This document shows, in pieces, positions 26,099 through 35,304 of a stretch of 64,000 bases of DNA (its first letter is position 1; every line of letters begins with the position of its first letter). This stretch comes from JAGOGN01 sp036652735 (GTDB lineage Bacteria; Bacillota; Clostridia; Lachnospirales; Lachnospiraceae). Location: NCBI GenBank assembly GCA_036652735.1, contig JAVVVI010000004.1:1-64000 (forward strand), written 5' to 3'. The translations under genes and the position numbers were made by a program. The notes beneath the pieces were generated by a model. The model made no database searches and was not told the origin of the DNA. It saw only the letters and a program-made list of their open reading frames with translations.

Positions 26099-27796
26099 AT
26101 GAAAGCAAAAAAGATACTCTCATTATTACTGGTGGCTGCACTTTGCATTAGTATGACAGCATGTGGAAATGATGAGAAGAAAACAGGTGGAACGGATAAT
26201 AAAACACCGGCAGAAGGAACAAAACCGGATAGTGAACAGTATTTTAATTCCTATTTATCCTCCGATCCAACGTCATTGGATGTTTCATTAAGATCCGATG
26301 CATATTCCAGTACAATTATATCCAATGTAATGGAGGGATTGATTCGTTTGGAGGAGCAAAAAGGAGAATATGTAGTTGCTCCCGGAGATGCACAAACATG
26401 GGAAAGTAATGAAGATGGAACCATATGGACCTTTCATTTAGGAGATAACAAATGGTCCGATGGAGAACCGGTAACCGCAGAGCAGTATGTATATTCATTG
26501 CAAAGAAGTGCAGATCCTGCAACGGGATGTCCGAATGGATGGTTCCTTGATCCAATTGTGAATTATGATGAAATTAGTAAGGGTGAAAAAAAGCCGTCTG
26601 AACTGGGCGTAAAGGCAGTGGATGAAAAGACATTGGAGATTACATTAAAGGCAACCACTCCTGCATTTTTAGAGATGTGCAATGGAACAATATATTTCCC
26701 TCAAAGAGAAGACAAGGTAAAAGAATGGGGAGAAAAATATGGAACGGAAGCAGATAAGACAATTTACAATGGACCATTTGTATTAGACAGCTGGACGCAT
26801 AACAGCAAATTAGTATTAAAGAAAAATCCAAATTACTGGAATGCGGAGAAAGTAAAATTAGAAACAGTAAATCTTTCGATTTTACAGGATGTTACAAGTG
26901 TTACAAACGCATACCAAAGTGGAGATATTGATTATCTGGGAGTCAGTACACAAGAATGGCTGGATGAATTCAATAATGATCCGGATTCAAAATATGAGAC
27001 AGCAATTACACAGAGTTTGAACTTTAATTTCTTCAATACAAAAGACAAATTATTCAAGAATAAAAACATTCGTAAGGCATTTACGCTGTCCGTAGATCAG
27101 GAAGATATGAATGAGATGTGTTTTGGCGGATTACGTGTTCCAACATATGGCTGGGTAGTTCCTACCATTTCAGTTGGTGAGAAGAACTTCAGGGAAGCAG
27201 CAGGAGATCCGATTTTAGAGCAAAAAAAGGAACTGGATGCAAACGGAGAGACACCAAAGGATTTATTGTTAAAGGGTATGGAGGAATTAGGACTTGGAAC
27301 AGATCCTGGAAAATTAAAAGTTACGCTTTCCTTAGCAGGAACAGATGACTGGTTCCGTACATTTGGTGAGTATCTGCAACAGGTATACAAAGAGGAACTG
27401 GGAGTGGATTTGAAGATAGAATTTTCCGAATGGGGAATTTTCTATGAGAATGTTCAAAATGGAAATTACCAGATGGCATATATGAGCTGGGGTGCTTACT
27501 ACAATGATCCTTATGATGTGTTAAGTGTATTTTATTCCAAATGGGACCAGGCCGAAACCGGATGGGCAAACAAGGAGTATGATGCGTTGGTAGACAAGGG
27601 ATCAACCGAAATGGACCCGGAGGCAAGATTACAGGATTATATTGCAGCCGAGAAATTATTAATGGATGATGCGGTTATTTGTCCAATTATTACTGCGCAG
27701 GATCATTTATTCTATAAAAATTATGTATATGGTTATTCAAGTCTAGGATTTAGTAACAATGGATTCAAAGACATGTATACCCAGGGAAGAAAATAA
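26099..27796 (+). CDS. oppA: Oligopeptide-binding lipoprotein OppA
   Basis: A 565-residue SBP family 5 protein that captures peptides outside the membrane. It has a lipoprotein signal with lipobox MTAC (Cys22), the start of the mature fold SSDPTSLDVSLRSDAYS, and the family stretch FNGPFVLDSW-like YNGPFVLDSWTHNSKLVLKKNPNYW. Length fits OppA/DppA. It is the first gene of the operon, with TTTGGAGGAG as ribosome binding site, and is followed by a hairpin that may keep its mRNA level above that of the permeases. Peptide rather than other substrates is inferred from OppD/F neighbours. Confidence 0.93.
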   Translation: MKAKKILSLLLVAALCISMTACGNDEKKTGGTDNKTPAEGTKPDSEQYFNSYLSSDPTSLDVSLRSDAYSSTIISNVMEGLIRLEEQKGEYVVAPGDAQTWESNEDGTIWTFHLGDNKWSDGEPVTAEQYVYSLQRSADPATGCPNGWFLDPIVNYDEISKGEKKPSELGVKAVDEKTLEITLKATTPAFLEMCNGTIYFPQREDKVKEWGEKYGTEADKTIYNGPFVLDSWTHNSKLVLKKNPNYWNAEKVKLETVNLSILQDVTSVTNAYQSGDIDYLGVSTQEWLDEFNNDPDSKYETAITQSLNFNFFNTKDKLFKNKNIRKAFTLSVDQEDMNEMCFGGLRVPTYGWVVPTISVGEKNFREAAGDPILEQKKELDANGETPKDLLLKGMEELGLGTDPGKLKVTLSLAGTDDWFRTFGEYLQQVYKEELGVDLKIEFSEWGIFYENVQNGNYQMAYMSWGAYYNDPYDVLSVFYSKWDQAETGWANKEYDALVDKGSTEMDPEARLQDYIAAEKLLMDDAVICPIITAQDHLFYKNYVYGYSSLGFSNNGFKDMYTQGRK

Positions 27797-27812
27797 AACA
27801 GGTTCATGCAGA

Positions 27813-27846
27813 AGAGGTAGGTAAACAAATTACCTGCCTCTTTCTA
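27813..27846 (+). terminator. Intercistronic hairpin/attenuator between oppA and oppB
   Basis: A 13-base-pair stem (AAGAGGTAGGTAA with TTACCTGCCTCTT, loop ACAAA, one G-U pair) is followed by a short T-rich stretch. Such an element after the binding-protein gene typically gives partial termination or 3'-end protection. Confidence 0.7.
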
Positions 27847-27879
27847 AAGTGAAGACAGAGCAAGACGAGGAGGTTCTCT

Positions 27880-28818
27880 TTGAAAAAATATATATTAAAA
27901 AGATGTTTATACATGTTTCTCACGTTGTTTGTAATTATTACCATTACTTTTTTTATGCTGAGAAGCATTCCGGGTGATCCGTTATCTTCCATGGCACAGA
28001 TGCTGCCGGAACAAACAAGAGCAAATTTTTATGCAAAATATGGTCTGGATCAGCCTCTATTTATTCAGTATTTAAATTACCTAAAGGGATTGTTACACCT
28101 TGATTTAGGAGAGAGTGTTGTATTTGCAGGAAGATCGGTTAGCGAAACCATTGCATCTACGTCTCCAATTTCAGGTTTAGTTGGTGGAATTGCATTATTT
28201 TTTGGCGTTACAATTGGAATTGTACTTGGAATTGTAGCCGCATTAAATAAAAACAAATGGCCGGATTATATAGTAATGTTTATCGCAATTTTAGGGGTTA
28301 CCATTCCGGTGTTTGTACTGGCTTCTTTGATTCAATTTGTGTTTGCAGTGAAACTAAACTGGCTCCCCACGGCGGGGTGGGGTAAACCGGTTCACCTTAT
28401 TCTTCCGGTGATTGTTATGAGCTTTGGACCGATTGCCAGCTATGCAAGATATATTAAGTCCAGTCTCCTGGATACCTTGGAACAGGATTATGTATTAACG
28501 GCAAGAGCCAAAGGATTATCGGAAGGGAAAGTAATTCGCCGTCATGTACTTCGAAATTCCATGCTTCCGGCAGTGACCATGTTAGCAGGTAGTGTTGTTG
28601 GAATTTTTACAGGAGCATTTGTTACGGAAAAGATGTTCTCCATACCGGGAATTGGTTATTATTATGTAACTTCAATTAATAATAATGATTATACAATGGT
28701 GATGGGAACTACCATTTTTTATGCAATATTATTTATTATTATGCAGTTAGTGGTAGATTTTATATATGTACTGGTAGATCCAAGAATCCGTATATCCAAT
28801 GACGAAGTGAAAGGATGA
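27880..28818 (+). CDS. oppB: Oligopeptide ABC transporter permease OppB
   Basis: A 312-residue inner-membrane permease with six membrane segments and the family coupling loop EQDYVLTARAKGLSEGKVIRRH (EAA motif near residues 205-226). The start is TTG with GAGGAGG upstream, consistent with MKKYILKRCLYM being the first residues. The 3' end overlaps oppC by four bases. Confidence 0.95.
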   Translation: MKKYILKRCLYMFLTLFVIITITFFMLRSIPGDPLSSMAQMLPEQTRANFYAKYGLDQPLFIQYLNYLKGLLHLDLGESVVFAGRSVSETIASTSPISGLVGGIALFFGVTIGIVLGIVAALNKNKWPDYIVMFIAILGVTIPVFVLASLIQFVFAVKLNWLPTAGWGKPVHLILPVIVMSFGPIASYARYIKSSLLDTLEQDYVLTARAKGLSEGKVIRRHVLRNSMLPAVTMLAGSVVGIFTGAFVTEKMFSIPGIGYYYVTSINNNDYTMVMGTTIFYAILFIIMQLVVDFIYVLVDPRIRISNDEVKG

Positions 28819-29753
28819 TAATGATGCAGAATAATGAAACAATAGATCGTTCCTCGTTTGAACTGATAGGTACGTTGGGGAACACAGGGGAAGTAATGGC
28901 AAGACCCAGAATCGGGTATTTTAAAGATGCGTGGCGTCGTTTCAAACAGAATAAAATTGCTGTTGTGGCACTGGGGTTATTGATCCTACTCATTGTAATG
29001 GTCATTATTGGACCAATGATTAGTGGATATGAATTTGAATCAGTTGACCGACTGGCGAGAAACCAGTCACCCAATGCAAAACACTGGTTTGGAACAGATC
29101 GATTAGGACGTGACCTTTTTTCAAGAGTATGGATTGGCGGCAGGGTATCAATTATTATAGGTATTGTTGGAGCACTTGTATCCTCTGTTATAGGATGTCT
29201 TTATGGGGGAATTGCTGCATATTTTGGTGGAAAAATAGATACGGTTATGATGCGAATTGTTGAAATACTCATTAGTATACCCTACTTAATTGTTGTGATT
29301 TTAATGTCAATTTGGCTGGACAGCAAGAGCCTGGGTACTTTGATTTTAGCAATGACCATAACCGGTTGGTGTGGTATGGCAAGAATGGTACGAGCACAGA
29401 TGCTGCAAATTAAAAGTGAAGAGTATATTTTGGCGGCAAAGGCCATGGGCGTCAGTCCATGGAAGATAGTCATTAAGCATATGATTCCCAACACAATTAG
29501 TGTTGTGATTGTATCCATTACTTTTGATGTGCCGGGCTATATTTTTTCAGAAGCATTTTTAAGTTATATTGGGCTTGGAATTCAGTCTCCCGGTACAAGC
29601 TGGGGAGCACTGGCAAGTGCAGCACAGGCACAGTTTACACATTATCCGTATCAGCTTCTGTTCCCAGCACTGATGATTGCACTGACAATGCTTGCATTTA
29701 CCTTAATGGGAGATGGATTAAGGGATGCATTAGATCCGAGATTAAGAAAGTAG
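28815..29753 (+). CDS. oppC: Oligopeptide ABC transporter permease OppC
   Basis: A 312-residue permease with an N-terminal cytoplasmic extension (about 45 residues), the first membrane segment (VVALGLLILLIVMVIIG) and the OppC signature FGTDRLGRDLFSRVWIGGR. The EAA coupling loop is EEYILAAKAMGVSPWKIVIKH. It starts with an ATGA overlap with oppB, so the two permeases are translationally coupled. Confidence 0.95.
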   Translation: MIMMQNNETIDRSSFELIGTLGNTGEVMARPRIGYFKDAWRRFKQNKIAVVALGLLILLIVMVIIGPMISGYEFESVDRLARNQSPNAKHWFGTDRLGRDLFSRVWIGGRVSIIIGIVGALVSSVIGCLYGGIAAYFGGKIDTVMMRIVEILISIPYLIVVILMSIWLDSKSLGTLILAMTITGWCGMARMVRAQMLQIKSEEYILAAKAMGVSPWKIVIKHMIPNTISVVIVSITFDVPGYIFSEAFLSYIGLGIQSPGTSWGALASAAQAQFTHYPYQLLFPALMIALTMLAFTLMGDGLRDALDPRLRK

Positions 29754-29760
29754 GTGTCGT

Positions 29761-30777
29761 ATGAATAAGATTTTAGAAGTGAAGAACTTAAAAGTTTCGT
29801 TCAACACATATGCCGGAGAGGTAAGGGCAGTCCGTGGGGTGGATTTTGATTTAAAACCCGGTGAAACACTTGCGTTTGTGGGTGAGTCCGGATGTGGAAA
29901 AACAGTAACAGCGAAAGCCGTGATGCGTCTTTTACGTGAATCCGTTGCAGAAATTAAAGAGGGATCTGAGATTACATTTGAGAACGAAGATGTGTTGAAA
30001 ATGGATAAAAAGAGACTTCATGAGTATAGAGGGAATGACGTGAGTATGATCTTTCAGGACCCAATGAGTTCTCTAAATCCAACTATGACGTGTGGAAAAC
30101 AGGTGATGGAAAGTTTGATTTTACACCGTGGAATAAAAAAAGATGAGGCAAGATTGGAAGCCTTAAAAATGTTTCAGTTGGTAAAAATTCCGGATGCAGA
30201 AAAACGTTTGAATTCTTATCCACATCAATTGTCCGGTGGAATGCGCCAAAGGGTTATGATTGCCATTGCGTTGGCAAATAATCCGAGAATTCTAATTGCA
30301 GATGAGCCAACAACAGCGCTTGATGTGACAATTCAGTCTCAGATTATGGAACTTTTGTCGGAGTTAAAGACGGAGATGAATACGGCAATTATATTAGTTA
30401 CCCATGATTTAGGGGTAGTGGCGAATTTTGCGGATCGGATTCAGGTAATGTATGCAGGGCAGATCGTGGAAAGGGGCACAGCAAAAGAGATCTTTTATAA
30501 TCCCAAACATCCCTATACCTGGGCGCTGCTTAGTTCAGTTCCAAAACTTGCAAAAAACAACAAACAGGAGTTGTATGCACTAAAGGGAACCCCGCCAGAT
30601 TTAATTCTTCCACTGGATTACTGCCCGTTTGCAGATCGCTGCCAGTATTGTATGAAAATATGCAGAGAAAAAATGCCGGAAGAAAGCTTGGTTACAGATT
30701 CTCATAAAATATCCTGTTGGCTGATGCATGCATCGGCTCCGAAAGTGGAACCTTTATATGTAAGGGAGGAAGAATAA
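29761..30777 (+). CDS. oppD: Oligopeptide ABC transporter ATPase OppD
   Basis: A 338-residue ATPase. Walker A is GESGCGKT, the signature is LSGGMRQR, Walker B is ILIADEPTTALD, and the oligo_HPY C-terminal domain holds four cysteines typical of an Fe-S-like or structural motif (CPFADRCQYCMKIC). It is the first ATPase of the pair and is directly followed by oppF without any spacer. Confidence 0.95.
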   Translation: MNKILEVKNLKVSFNTYAGEVRAVRGVDFDLKPGETLAFVGESGCGKTVTAKAVMRLLRESVAEIKEGSEITFENEDVLKMDKKRLHEYRGNDVSMIFQDPMSSLNPTMTCGKQVMESLILHRGIKKDEARLEALKMFQLVKIPDAEKRLNSYPHQLSGGMRQRVMIAIALANNPRILIADEPTTALDVTIQSQIMELLSELKTEMNTAIILVTHDLGVVANFADRIQVMYAGQIVERGTAKEIFYNPKHPYTWALLSSVPKLAKNNKQELYALKGTPPDLILPLDYCPFADRCQYCMKICREKMPEESLVTDSHKISCWLMHASAPKVEPLYVREEE

Positions 30778-31743
30778 ATGTCAGACAATATATTAGAGGT
30801 GACTGATTTATGCAGATACTTTAAGGCCGGAAAAAAAGCAGTCTTAAAGGCAGTGGATGGAGTCAGTTTCTCAATTAAACGGGGGGAAACGTTAGGGCTT
30901 GTTGGAGAATCCGGCTGCGGCAAAACAACTTGTGGACGTACGATTTTAAAACTATATGAGGCAACCCGTGGAACTGTAGCCTATGATGGAAGGGATATCA
31001 GCACCTTAAATCATGGGGAACTTCTTGCATTTAAAAAACAGGCACAAATGATTTTTCAAGATCCTTATTCATCCTTGAATCCCAGAATGACCATCTACGA
31101 AATTATTGCGGAAGGATTGACGGTACATTTTAAGTTGACAAAGAAAGAACGCAGTGAGAAGGTAAATGAAATTCTTGAAGCGGTAGGATTAACGGAGAGC
31201 TTTGGAAATCGTTTTGCCCATGAGCTGTCCGGTGGGCAGCGTCAGAGAATTGGAATTGCCAGAGCCTTAATTGTAGATCCGGAATTTATTGTATGTGATG
31301 AGCCAATATCTGCCTTAGACGTATCTATACAGGCACAGATTGTAAATTTACTGATTCAGCTTCAGCGTGACCGCAATTTAACCTATCTTTTTATCTCACA
31401 TGATTTGTCTATGGTACGCCATATTTCAGATCGAATTGGAGTGATGTATTTGGGAAGTTTGGTGGAATTAACCACCAGCGAGGTATTATTTGAACATACG
31501 CTTCACCCTTATACCCAGGTATTATTATCTGCAATTCCGGATGCAGAACCGGACCCGGAAAAACAAAGAAAACGTCTCAAAATTGAAGGAGAAGTACCAA
31601 GTCCAGTTAACCAGCCCGTAGGATGTAAATTCTGCACCAGATGTAATTATGTAACAGACATTTGTAGGGAGCAGCGTCCGGAATTGCGGGAAATGGAACC
31701 GGGACATTTTGTTGCCTGTCATCAGTGTGAAAAATTCATGTAA
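30778..31743 (+). CDS. oppF: Oligopeptide ABC transporter ATPase OppF
   Basis: A 321-residue ATPase. Walker A is GESGCGKTT, the signature LSGGQRQR, Walker B FIVCDEPISALDV, and the C-terminal cysteine motif GCKFCTRCNYVTDICRE matches OppF. The ATG follows directly on the oppD stop codon, with GGGAGG inside oppD as ribosome binding site. It closes the importer; a broken serine hydrolase gene follows after 38 bases. Confidence 0.95.
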   Translation: MSDNILEVTDLCRYFKAGKKAVLKAVDGVSFSIKRGETLGLVGESGCGKTTCGRTILKLYEATRGTVAYDGRDISTLNHGELLAFKKQAQMIFQDPYSSLNPRMTIYEIIAEGLTVHFKLTKKERSEKVNEILEAVGLTESFGNRFAHELSGGQRQRIGIARALIVDPEFIVCDEPISALDVSIQAQIVNLLIQLQRDRNLTYLFISHDLSMVRHISDRIGVMYLGSLVELTTSEVLFEHTLHPYTQVLLSAIPDAEPDPEKQRKRLKIEGEVPSPVNQPVGCKFCTRCNYVTDICREQRPELREMEPGHFVACHQCEKFM

Positions 31744-32296
31744 AAATAAGGGATTAGGAAAATGAATATAAAGGTGCAGTTATGACCTTGGAGCAGCTTG
31801 CAACGCATACATCCGGATTACCCAGAATGCCCAGAAACTGGTGCTGGGGACCCAACCCATATAAAAATTATACAAGGGATAAATTAAAGGAATTTATGCA
31901 GGAAAACATTCTTAGCAGAAAACCCGGTTCCGTTTACGAATACTCGAACTTGTCCTTTGGTCTATTAGGATGTATATTAGAAGATATAGAGAAAACGCCA
32001 TATGCACAACTGGTGCAGAGTCGAATTTGCGAACCCCTTGATATGAAAAACACGGTAATGGTGTTAAGTCCGGATCAAAAAAAATGAAAGCAAAGCCCTA
32101 TTCAACAAAAGATACAAAGGGGTATGAATGGGATTTTGATGCACTTTCAGCTTGTGCCGGTCTAAAAAGCAATACCAGAGACCTAGCCAGATATGTAGCA
32201 GCAAATATGGAACAAATTCCATTAAGCAAAGAATTAACGGAAGCTTTTTCCATGGCACACAAGGTTCATTTTAAAGGCGATCCAACACTTGGCTTG

Positions 32297-32351
32297 GCAT
32301 TTAGCAAGGAGTATGGAGTGGGTGTAGCGGTTCTCTGTAATAGTGCAGATG
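32297..32351 (+). repeat. 55-base duplicated segment, left copy
   Basis: The 55 bases ending at the N run are identical to the 55 bases that start right after it (32452-32506). Exact equality up to both gap edges, inside a coding frame, points to overlapping contig ends rather than a biological repeat. Confidence 0.9.
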
Positions 32352-32451
32352 NNNNNNNNNNNNNNNNNNNNNNNNNNNNNNNNNNNNNNNNNNNNNNNNN
32401 NNNNNNNNNNNNNNNNNNNNNNNNNNNNNNNNNNNNNNNNNNNNNNNNNNN
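32352..32451. other. Assembly gap of 100 N
   Basis: Exactly 100 unknown bases, the conventional length for a gap of unknown size. It interrupts the serine hydrolase remnant. See the flanking duplication: the true gap may be zero or may hold the missing Trp-His-Gly-Gly part of the gene. Confidence 0.98.
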
Positions 32452-32506
32452 GCATTTAGCAAGGAGTATGGAGTGGGTGTAGCGGTTCTCTGTAATAGTG
32501 CAGATG
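32452..32506 (+). repeat. 55-base duplicated segment, right copy
   Basis: Identical to 32297-32351. Merging the two copies restores an open frame that runs on to the stop at 32560-32562. Confidence 0.9.
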
Positions 32507-32573
32507 GTGTGATAGGACTTGGCACATCATTGATGAGTCAGTTAATGAAGGAAAACAAATAATGGAGGTAGCC

Positions 32574-33953
32574 ATGTTAACAAAGGAAGTAACTCAGAAA
32601 ATATTGGAAACGGCAATTGCCTGTGGAGGAGATTTTGCAGAAGTATTTGTGGAAGACAAATATAACACAACAATTATTAAGAATAATCAAGAAGTAGAGG
32701 ATGGAAGTGTGGCCAGAGATTATGGGGTGGGCATTCGTGTATTCTGTGGAACAAAATATGTCTATACCTATAGCAGTAATGATTCTGAGGAAAATTTATT
32801 GCAAATTACAAAAGAGGTCTGTCAGGTATTTCAGAAAAATAACAAATCAGTATGTACGACGCTTTCTCCTTTGGAAACAGCACCCATTCTATCGGAAAAG
32901 CAATTTTCAGAGATACCCTACAAACAAAAGCTGGAAGTGATGGATCAGGTGGTTGCAGCAGGAAGAAACTATGATCGTGCAGTTAAACGTATGTGGATTA
33001 AATACCTGGATCAGGAACAGCATATTATTGTGGCGAATTCAGAAGGATTGTATAAGGAAGATAATCGTAATAAAACAAGAATGCTGATATCTTCTTATGC
33101 AGAGAAGGACGGAGATACCCAGAGTGGCTACGTAGGACCGGGCGCAATGAAAGGGTTTGAATTTTATCAGGAGATCGATTTAGATGCTTATGGAAGAGAA
33201 GCAGCGAAAGGTGCCTGTGCAATGGCAGGAGCAGATTATTGCACTGCGGGACAGATGAGTGTAGTTGTAGAGAATGGGTTTGGTGGGCTGATGTTTCATG
33301 AAGCCTGCGGACACAGCTTAGAGGCAAGCAGTGTTGCAAAAGGGAATTCGGAATTCTCAAACAGGCTTGGGCAATTGGTTGCTTCGGAGGTTGTAACGTT
33401 AGTGGATGATGGAAGTATTCCAAAGGCATGGGGTTCACTTGGCATAGATGATGAAGGAAATAAAACCCGAAAAAATGTGCTTATAGAAAATGGAGTATTA
33501 AAGGGCTATATGATTGATCGTCTGAATGCAAGAATAATGCAAATGGAACCAACCGGATCAGGAAGAAGGGAATCCTATAAATATGCGCCGACATCCAGAA
33601 TGACCAACACGTATATTGCCCCTGGCAAACATACCCGAGAGGAAATTTTTGCAGCAACAAATCAGGGATTATTTGTAAAATCCATTAGTGCAGGAAGTGT
33701 AAATCCCGTTACCGGAGATTTTAATTTTGCGGTAGCAGAAGCATATGAAATTAAAAATGGAAAAATAGGAAAACCGGTGAAGGGAGCAACCTTAATCGGA
33801 AAAGGCGGAGAGGTCTTGCAACGTGTGGATATGGTAGGAGATAACTTAAGCATTGGACAGGGGTATTGTTATGCAGGAAGCGGAGCTCTTTACATTGGAG
33901 CAGGACAGCCCACGGTCCGCATTTCAAATATGACAGTAGGAGGTATAAAATAA
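32574..33953 (+). CDS. tldD: TldD-type metallopeptidase subunit
   Basis: A 459-residue TldD/PmbA-family protein. The HExxxH zinc motif is present (His242, Glu243, His247 in FHEACGHSLEA), marking it as the catalytic TldD half. TldD/TldE heterodimers digest unfolded peptides and trim ribosomal peptide precursors. An ATG 12 bases upstream overlaps the previous stop codon, but GGAGG lies downstream of it and fits this ATG. It overlaps the TldE gene in a TAATG junction and lies behind the Opp importer. Confidence 0.92.
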   Translation: MLTKEVTQKILETAIACGGDFAEVFVEDKYNTTIIKNNQEVEDGSVARDYGVGIRVFCGTKYVYTYSSNDSEENLLQITKEVCQVFQKNNKSVCTTLSPLETAPILSEKQFSEIPYKQKLEVMDQVVAAGRNYDRAVKRMWIKYLDQEQHIIVANSEGLYKEDNRNKTRMLISSYAEKDGDTQSGYVGPGAMKGFEFYQEIDLDAYGREAAKGACAMAGADYCTAGQMSVVVENGFGGLMFHEACGHSLEASSVAKGNSEFSNRLGQLVASEVVTLVDDGSIPKAWGSLGIDDEGNKTRKNVLIENGVLKGYMIDRLNARIMQMEPTGSGRRESYKYAPTSRMTNTYIAPGKHTREEIFAATNQGLFVKSISAGSVNPVTGDFNFAVAEAYEIKNGKIGKPVKGATLIGKGGEVLQRVDMVGDNLSIGQGYCYAGSGALYIGAGQPTVRISNMTVGGIK

Positions 33954-35284
33954 TGCTGAATCATCAATTAAAAACCAATATTTTTTCCTTGTGTAAAGCA
34001 GAGGGCATTGAACAGGCAGAACTTTATTATAGAAGGACAACGTCTGTAAAGGTTAATATTGAGAACGAAGAGGTAGACACCTGTAAGCAGTCAGATGAAG
34101 AGGGACTTAACATCAGCGGTAATTATCAGGGACAGTATGCAGCAACCTACATTGAAAAGCTGGATGAAGCGTCTGCAAAAGCGGCAATTACATATTTGAA
34201 AGAGGCAGCACAGGGAAATCAGAAACCCATAAGGAACAGCCATTTGGCGAAGGTTAATGAAACGCATTCGAAGGTGGAAGAGAAACAGCCTTTGAATGAG
34301 ATTATTAAGGAATTAATTGCTGCTCAGGGAAAGATAAAAGATATGGATGCCCGTATTGATTCTGTAACAGAGACTTCGTATATACAAACAACGGTGGAAA
34401 TTCAACTGTATGATGAGAAGGAAGGCTGTTTAAAAGATACCTATGAGTATTGCAAAGGCAGTGTTGGTGTTGTTGTAGAAGAAGATGGAATCAGACAAAA
34501 TGCATCTGCATGGGAATTGTCCGGTAAGTTTGAGAAAATCGATTATCTAGCACTTGGGAAAAAAGCGGTTACGGATGCCACTGCCTTACTGAAAGCGGCA
34601 CCAATTTACAGTGGAACTTATCCGGTAATTTTGCAGAATAATGTTGCAGCAAACCTGATTTCTTACATTCTTCCAATCTTTTTTCAGGATACACTGGAAA
34701 AGGGGACAGGAAAATATGCAGGAAAAATTGGAACAAAGGTGGCGACAGAAAAGTTTACCTTGGTAGAGGACCCACAACTTCCTTCCGGTGGAGTAAAACG
34801 AAGCTTTGATGATGAGGGGACTGCAACCAATAAAAAATACATCATTCAAAATGGAATCTTAAAAAATATAGTAAATCGTTCTGCAAACAAAGAAGCTACA
34901 CTTCTGACCGGGAATGGATTCCGTGAATCTTACAAGACCAATGTGGGTACGGGTGTAACAAATTGCTACGTTGAAAAAGGAACACGAACTACAGAAACTA
35001 TATTGAAAGATTTAACAGAATGCGTTATTATTACAGATGCAGATGGTTTATTTGCCGGCATAAATGTGAATACCGGAGATTTTTCTTTGATCTCTTCCGG
35101 TTATTATCGCAAAAAAGGTCAGGCAGACCGTCCGGTCAAACAAATTACAATTGGTGGTAATTTTTATCAGCTGTTCCAGGAAATTCAGGAACTATCACAG
35201 GATACGGCAGCGTCAGAGTCGGAGGAGCAGTATGTGGAATCTCCATCAATCTATTTGAAGCAGTTAATGATTGGCGGTTTATAG
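33953..35284 (+). CDS. tldE: TldE/PmbA-type peptidase subunit
   Basis: A 443-residue partner of TldD; it lacks the HExxxH motif, as expected for TldE/PmbA. The family landmarks AELYYRR, GLNISGNYQGQ, VILQNNVAANLI and TNVGTGVTNCYVEKG are visible. The start overlaps the tldD stop codon (TAATG) with GGAGG nine bases upstream; a longer frame beginning inside tldD is not needed. Together the pair should form the active heterodimeric protease in the cytoplasm. Confidence 0.9.
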   Translation: MLNHQLKTNIFSLCKAEGIEQAELYYRRTTSVKVNIENEEVDTCKQSDEEGLNISGNYQGQYAATYIEKLDEASAKAAITYLKEAAQGNQKPIRNSHLAKVNETHSKVEEKQPLNEIIKELIAAQGKIKDMDARIDSVTETSYIQTTVEIQLYDEKEGCLKDTYEYCKGSVGVVVEEDGIRQNASAWELSGKFEKIDYLALGKKAVTDATALLKAAPIYSGTYPVILQNNVAANLISYILPIFFQDTLEKGTGKYAGKIGTKVATEKFTLVEDPQLPSGGVKRSFDDEGTATNKKYIIQNGILKNIVNRSANKEATLLTGNGFRESYKTNVGTGVTNCYVEKGTRTTETILKDLTECVIITDADGLFAGINVNTGDFSLISSGYYRKKGQADRPVKQITIGGNFYQLFQEIQELSQDTAASESEEQYVESPSIYLKQLMIGGL

Positions 35285-35304
35285 AACCAAATAGGAAAAA
35301 GAAA

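Larger units (their letters stand above)
31782..32562 (+). pseudogene. Decayed class C beta-lactamase-like serine hydrolase
   Basis: Remnant of a penicillin-binding/beta-lactamase-fold serine hydrolase. The first part (31782-32087) has LEQLATHTSGLP and the Tyr-Ser-Asn motif (YEYSNLSFG) but starts after the domain that should hold the SxxK nucleophile. The frame breaks at an eight-A run (32077-32084 region); the continuation in the -1 frame (from 32084) reads DFDALSACAGLKSNTRDLARY, normal for this family. The expected Trp-His-x-Gly-Gly region is absent where GDPTLGL joins AFSKEYG, next to the N run. After the gap the last residues VLCNSADGVIGLGTS are in frame to a stop. Some lesions may be assembly errors. 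Confidence 0.8.

Noticed and set aside
32297..32506. Genuine tandem duplication in the serine hydrolase
   Set aside because: Identity ends exactly at both edges of a 100-N filler; an assembly overlap is the simpler reading.
33866..33952. N-terminal extension of TldE overlapping tldD
   Set aside because: The extension has no family resemblance and no ribosome binding site; GGAGG precedes the ATG at 33953.
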